NCBI GenBank assembly: GCA_022750355.1
Contig: JAKIVW010000025.1
Span: 1-8,674, forward strand
Length of the DNA: 8,674 nucleotides
Reading direction: 5' to 3'
Source of the DNA: Thermoplasmata archaeon
GTDB lineage: Archaea; Thermoplasmatota; Thermoplasmata; Lutacidiplasmatales; UBA184
Shown piece after piece: positions 4,939 to 8,674 of this stretch; within the stretch, counting starts at the first letter, position 1; every line of letters starts with the position of its first letter. The position numbers were made by a program, and so were the translations under genes. Under the pieces are notes generated by a model. It was not told where the DNA came from, made no database searches, and saw only the letters and a list, made by a program, of their open reading frames with translations.

Positions 4939-6258
4939 CTACTTCGGGCGCGCGGCCCACAGGGCGTTGGCCGCGGCGTCGAGGTCCGCCCGGATCTGGT
5001 TCCAGTCCGCCCGTACGAGTCGGCGACGGTCCACGACGCACTCCCCCGAAACGTACACCGACTCGATCGCGTCATCGGCCGCCGCGTACGCGAGGTGGGA
5101 GACCAGCGCCTCGGGACGGGCGGGCTGGAGGGTGGGGTGGTCCAGCCGGAAGAGGGAGAAATCGGCCGCCTTGCCGACTTCGATCGATCCGAGCCGCCCC
5201 TCGTGTCCCAGCGCGCGCGCTCCTTCAATGGTAGCGAGGTCCAGGAGTTGCTGGGCGGGAAGGACCGCCGCATCCCACCGGTGATTCTTCTGGACCAGCC
5301 CCGCGAGATGGATCTCCCGTAGCATGGACAGAGAGTTGTTCGAAGCGACGGAGTCGGTACCCAGTCCCACGGGGACGCCCGCCGCCCTCAGCTCGACGAT
5401 CGGGGCGATACCGCCCGATGCGAGCTTCAGGTTGGAACTGGCACAATGGGCGATCCCGACCCCGGCGCGGGCCAGGAGGGCGATCTCGCCGCCGGTCAGC
5501 CATACCGCATGCGCCGCCACCTGTCCCGGCCCCAGGAAACCGATCTCGCCCAACCAGTCGGCCGGTCGCCTTCCGGTCTTGGCTTCGTGCTCGGAGATCT
5601 CTTTCCGGGTTTCAGACAGGTGGTAGTGCACCAGCGTCGTCTCGCGAGCGGCGAGGTCGCGGGCTCCGAGCCAGGTTTCCGGCCCGCACACATAGACGCC
5701 CTGCGGGGCCACGAGCGGGGTCACCCGAGGGTGATCCTTCCATCGGCCGATGAACGCCGCGGCGTTGTCGAGCGGCCGACCCTTTTGGGTCGTCATTTCC
5801 GGGTCGAGGACGGCCCAACCGAGGAACCCGCGCGCCCCGAGGTCCACGACCGCGCGCGCGACGGCGTCCTGAAAATAGTACAGGTCGAGGAACGAGGTCG
5901 TCCCTCCGAGGAGCATCTCCGCGATCCCGGCCCGCGCACCGGCCTCGACATCCGACTCCGTGCGGTGCGCGTCGACGGCGAACAGCGTTTCGAGGAATCC
6001 GGCGAGGTCGCGGTCGTCCGCGATGCCCCGCAGGGGGTGCATCGCCACGTGAGTGTGAAGGTTGACGAATCCGGGGACGAGTGCGAGTCCCCCCGCGTCC
6101 ACCACCTCGGCCCCCTCGGTCGGAGCGTGGGGACCGACGTGGGCGAACCTCCCCTGTTCGACGCGCACGTCCGTCCGGAGCACCCGACGGCTCGCGTCCT
6201 GGGTCACCACGAGCGCGTCCCGGAACACGCGAGGGGGGGTCGGTGCCGCACCGGTCAT
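4939..6258 (-). CDS. Amidohydrolase, MTA/SAH deaminase-like (MtaD/SsnA group)
   Basis: A 439-residue cytosolic metal-dependent amidohydrolase whose nearest recognisable relatives deaminate 5'-methylthioadenosine, S-adenosylhomocysteine or 5'-deoxyadenosine. An N-terminal beta-sandwich segment (about residues 10-60) leads to PGFVNLHTHVAMHPLRG (62-78) with metal ligands H68 and H70. Further ligands are H213 and H250, and D302 in GTDSVASNNSLSML; E216 in HLSET is the likely general acid/base. The chain closes with the usual GHEGRLGSIEVGKAADF segment (351-367) and returns to the small domain. The family's PHxPY substrate loop is here PQGVY (185-189), so a histidine is replaced by Q186 and the substrate may differ. 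The ATG at 6258 shares ATGA with the stop of the CorA-like gene and has a GGAG six bases before it, which points to translational coupling in the gyrB cluster. Confidence 0.87.
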   Translation of the reverse strand: MTGAAPTPPRVFRDALVVTQDASRRVLRTDVRVEQGRFAHVGPHAPTEGAEVVDAGGLALVPGFVNLHTHVAMHPLRGIADDRDLAGFLETLFAVDAHRTESDVEAGARAGIAEMLLGGTTSFLDLYYFQDAVARAVVDLGARGFLGWAVLDPEMTTQKGRPLDNAAAFIGRWKDHPRVTPLVAPQGVYVCGPETWLGARDLAARETTLVHYHLSETRKEISEHEAKTGRRPADWLGEIGFLGPGQVAAHAVWLTGGEIALLARAGVGIAHCASSNLKLASGGIAPIVELRAAGVPVGLGTDSVASNNSLSMLREIHLAGLVQKNHRWDAAVLPAQQLLDLATIEGARALGHEGRLGSIEVGKAADFSLFRLDHPTLQPARPEALVSHLAYAAADDAIESVYVSGECVVDRRRLVRADWNQIRADLDAAANALWAARPK

Positions 6259-7253
6259 GGCGGGCTCCGCGGGGGTGCCGACGCGAGTTCCCGCTCGACC
6301 GCCGGACTGTCGACCTGGGCGGGCGAGATCTCGGGGAGGTCCCGGAGCCCCTCTCGGGTGCGGGCCTCGATCGAGCCGAGTCCACCCAGGACTCCCTTCA
6401 CCCAGGGGCGGGAAAAGACGACGACGATCGGAAGGATCGCAAGGACGGTCAGGATGACATCGACCCAGAGGCCCGGTACCCACGACGCGCTCGGCATCCC
6501 GAGGATCGTGGCGGCGGTGTTGGGGATGAGGACGACCGCGCTGACGAGGGCGAGGACCAGCGCGACGTAGGCGATCCCGAGCATCCGGATGTTGGAGGTG
6601 TTGGCGTACGCCGCGATCTGGTTGGAGACTTGGCCGAGTCGGTTCGTCGCCTCGGAAAGGCGGTTCGCCTCGGCCGCCGTGCGGAGGGCGAGGAGGTCCC
6701 GCAGGGACTGGCCCACGCCGGCCGAGTATTCTTCGAGATGCGTGAATTCCGCTTGCACGCGGGGGAGTGCCTGCTCGAGCCCGGGAAATCGTCCCCCGAA
6801 CGGGCCGTCGAGTTCTTGGACCGCGACGGAGAATCGGCCGATCGACTTCCGAATGTTCCGGTGCAACCGGTTGAGTTTTCCCAACTCCCCGAGCGCGACC
6901 GTCTCCCACTCTTCTTCGATCCCGTCCACGCGTTCGCCCAGTCCCTCGAGGCGTTCGAGGTCCGAACGGGCGCCGGCCTGCAGGAGATTCACGAGCTCGG
7001 CCGTCGCCCCGGTAAGACGCAGGCTCTCGGTGAGGAGGCTGGCGGGAGGCCGAGGTCCCAATCGATGGATCCCGTCCTTGGCGACCCACAGGCCCCGCGG
7101 GATCACCCGACCTTCCGAGTCCAACGTGGTGAGCAGTACGACCGTCCCTCCGGCGCCGTGGAGCACGGCTCGGGAGGGGAGGCCGGGACCGAGGAAGCCG
7201 ACGGCCTTCAGCGCGTCCGGAACCGTCGCCTCGCCGTTCGGGGATTCTGCCAC
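6255..7253 (-). CDS. CorA-like membrane protein with GMP in place of GMN
   Basis: A 332-residue protein built like the CorA magnesium channel family: a soluble N-terminal part (about 1-80), long charged helices (about 85-220), then two C-terminal membrane helices, about 224-246 (GIAYVALVLALVSAVVLIP) and 258-280 (VPGLWVDVILTVLAILPIVVVF). The segment IPNTAATILGMP (243-254) lines up with CorA's proline-to-GMN end of helix 1, and FSRPWV matches the basic/aromatic end of helix 2. The GMN filter is changed to GMP (252-254), so Mg2+ transport is doubtful; another ion or a non-channel role is possible. A polar tail of about 50 residues follows. I chose the GTG at 7253, 10 bases after the gyrB stop; an ATG at 7295 in the same frame would add 14 residues inside gyrB. 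The stop overlaps the amidohydrolase start. Confidence 0.7.
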   Translation of the reverse strand: MAESPNGEATVPDALKAVGFLGPGLPSRAVLHGAGGTVVLLTTLDSEGRVIPRGLWVAKDGIHRLGPRPPASLLTESLRLTGATAELVNLLQAGARSDLERLEGLGERVDGIEEEWETVALGELGKLNRLHRNIRKSIGRFSVAVQELDGPFGGRFPGLEQALPRVQAEFTHLEEYSAGVGQSLRDLLALRTAAEANRLSEATNRLGQVSNQIAAYANTSNIRMLGIAYVALVLALVSAVVLIPNTAATILGMPSASWVPGLWVDVILTVLAILPIVVVFSRPWVKGVLGGLGSIEARTREGLRDLPEISPAQVDSPAVERELASAPPRSPP

Positions 7254-7263
7254 GCGTGTCCGC

Positions 7264-8674
7264 CTAGATGTCGAGGTTGGTGACCTCGACGGCATGCTCC
7301 TGGATGTAGGCGCGACGGGGTTCCACCTCTTCGCCCATCAGGATCTGGAACAGCGCGTTCGCCCGACCGGCGTCGTCGACCGTGACGCGCAGGAGCGTAC
7401 GCGCGCCGGGATGCATCGTGGTCTCCGCGAGCTGACCCGCGTTCATCTCGCCCAGTCCCTTGTACCGTTGGATCGTCACGCCCTTCATCCCGCCGTGCTC
7501 CGCGAGGACCTTGTCCCGCTCGGCGTCGGAGTAGGCATAGGCGAGACGGCTCCCCTTCTGGATCCGGTAGAGCGGGGCCTGGGCGATGTACACGTGGCCC
7601 TCGGTGATCAGCACGGGCATCTTCCGGTAGAACAGCGTCAGGAGAAGGGTGCGGATGTGCGAGCCGTCGACGTCGGCATCGGTCATCAGAATGATCTTGT
7701 GGTAGCGGAGCCGCGAGACGTCGATCTCGTCGCCGATCCCGATGCCGATCGCCGTGATCAGCGCTCGGACCTGCTCGTTCTGGAGCATCTGGTCCAGCCG
7801 CGCTTTCTCGACGTTGAGGATCTTCCCGCGCAACGGGAGGATCGCTTGGAATTCTCGGTCGCGGCCTTGCTTCGCGGTACCGCCGGCGCTGTCGCCCTCC
7901 ACGATGAACAGCTCGCAAACGGCCGGATCTCGGGAGTGACAGTCGGCCAACTTCCCGGGCAGGCCGCCCCCCTCGAGCAACCCCTTCCGACGGGTCAGTT
8001 CCCGCGCTTTTCGGGCCGCCTCCCGGGCCTGGGACGCCTGGACCGCTTTCGCGATCAAGGTCTGGCCCACGGACGGGTGTTCCTCCAGGAATTCGGCGAG
8101 CTTGTCGTGAACCGCGCTCTCCACCTGTCCCTTGACCTCGGAGTTTCCGAGCCGAGCCTTCGTCTGGCCCTCGAACTGGGGCTCGAGCACCTTGATGGAA
8201 AGTACGGCGGTGAGCCCTTCTCGGACGTCCTCGCCGGTCAGGCTCTCCTTGTCGCCCTTCACGAATCCGCGTTGGCGGGCATAATCGTTCAGCGTCCGGG
8301 TCAGGGCGGCCCGGAGTCCGACAACGTGCGTGCCCCCGTCCACGGTGTTGATGTTGTTGACGAAGGCGAGAGTGGTTTCGTTGTACCCGTCATTGTACTG
8401 GAGGGCGACCTCGATGTCGGTCGTGTCCCGCTTCGCGTGCAGGTAGATCGGGGGTTTGAACAGGGCCGTCACGGCCTGGTTGATGTCCTCGACGAACTCG
8501 GCGATCCCTCCCGCGTGGTGGAACGATTCGGAGGTGCTATCGCGTTCGTCCCGGAAATTGATCATCACGCCCGGATTGAGGAAGGAGAGTTCCTTCAGGC
8601 GACGGGAGACGGTCTCCTTGTCGAAGACGACGGTCTCGAGGACCGTTCCGTCAGGCTTGAACCGAGTCTCCGTT
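7264..8674 (-). CDS. gyrB: DNA gyrase subunit B (5' end beyond window)
   Basis: The ATPase/TOPRIM subunit of type IIA topoisomerase, which with GyrA introduces negative supercoils; archaeal gyrases are thought to come from bacteria. The window holds about 470 C-terminal residues; most of the N-terminal GHKL ATPase domain is outside. The first readable part, RRLKELSFLNPGV, is standard GyrB. Then come the transducer domain with the ATP-sensing QTKARLGNSE loop (8166-8137) and the TOPRIM domain with VEGDSAGG (7902-7879) and TDADVDGSH (7683-7657), which supply the acidic metal ligands. YKGLGEMNAGQL and the terminal VTNLDI complete the chain. There is no large insertion like that of enterobacterial GyrB. 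It heads a tight minus-strand cluster, 10 bases before the CorA-like gene; gyrA is not downstream. Confidence 0.97.
   Translation of the reverse strand, partial: TETRFKPDGTVLETVVFDKETVSRRLKELSFLNPGVMINFRDERDSTSESFHHAGGIAEFVEDINQAVTALFKPPIYLHAKRDTTDIEVALQYNDGYNETTLAFVNNINTVDGGTHVVGLRAALTRTLNDYARQRGFVKGDKESLTGEDVREGLTAVLSIKVLEPQFEGQTKARLGNSEVKGQVESAVHDKLAEFLEEHPSVGQTLIAKAVQASQAREAARKARELTRRKGLLEGGGLPGKLADCHSRDPAVCELFIVEGDSAGGTAKQGRDREFQAILPLRGKILNVEKARLDQMLQNEQVRALITAIGIGIGDEIDVSRLRYHKIILMTDADVDGSHIRTLLLTLFYRKMPVLITEGHVYIAQAPLYRIQKGSRLAYAYSDAERDKVLAEHGGMKGVTIQRYKGLGEMNAGQLAETTMHPGARTLLRVTVDDAGRANALFQILMGEEVEPRRAYIQEHAVEVTNLDI

Noticed and set aside
5446..6570. Open frame of 374 codons on the plus strand
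   Set aside because: Antisense to the amidohydrolase gene, whose catalytic motifs are clear in the other strand; no family motifs in this frame.
6259..7089. Upstream extension of the amidohydrolase frame to a start at 7089
   Set aside because: The extra 277 residues are an out-of-frame reading of the CorA-like gene; the family begins at the ATG at 6258, which has a GGAG site and an ATGA overlap.
6081..7283. Long open frame on the plus strand (about 400 codons)
   Set aside because: It lies antisense to the amidohydrolase and CorA-like genes, has a composition of R, G, P and D typical of reverse frames in G+C-rich genes, and shows no recognisable domain.
1..8674. CRISPR array, insertion sequence or defence system
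   Set aside because: No spaced direct repeats, terminal inverted repeats, transposase or nuclease motifs are found; the genes are mostly housekeeping or metabolic.

Overview
The window is a gene-dense, strongly G+C-rich stretch that reads as archaeal. A Nop5 (C/D-box RNP scaffold) gene is present, a tRNA-Thr gene has no encoded CCA, and several genes have a TATA-like box about 25-29 bases before the start codon with no Shine-Dalgarno sequence, the pattern of archaeal leaderless transcripts. A DNA gyrase B gene together with Nop5 fits a euryarchaeal lineage. A high-GC relative of the Thermoplasmata is a reasonable guess, but the sequence alone does not prove it.

Layout: (1) 1-790, minus strand, the 5' part of a class I SAM-dependent methyltransferase that runs off the left edge. 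(2) 791-941, a divergent promoter region with two inverted repeats, one a perfect operator-like palindrome between the TATA-like box and the TTG start of the next gene. (3) 942-1343, plus strand, a small VOC/glyoxalase-fold protein. (4) 1344-1530, a spacer with two hairpins and a T-rich terminator-like run on the minus strand. (5) 1531-1603, minus strand, tRNA-Thr(GGT), one base beyond the stop codon of (6) an enoyl-CoA hydratase/isomerase at 1605-2507 with an unusual polar C-terminal tail. (7) 2635-3681, plus strand, Nop5, overlapping tail to tail by 39 bp with (8) a thioredoxin-fold protein at 3643-4194, minus strand. (9) 4265-4933, plus strand, a lipoate-ligase-fold protein with no lysine at all, and so without the family's catalytic lysine. 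(10) 4939-8674, minus strand, a three-gene cluster: gyrB (3' part only), a CorA-like two-helix membrane protein with GMP in place of GMN, and an MTA/SAH-deaminase-like amidohydrolase joined by an ATGA overlap.

The genes do not form one obvious pathway. The left half looks like single-gene units with their own promoters. The right end is a co-directional, tightly packed operon led by gyrB. I see no mobile element, CRISPR array, defence island or other clear new system. The points most worth a second look are the palindromic operator before the VOC gene, the lysine-free lipoate-ligase-like protein, the tRNA set directly behind the hydratase, and the active-site or filter substitutions in the amidohydrolase and the CorA-like protein.
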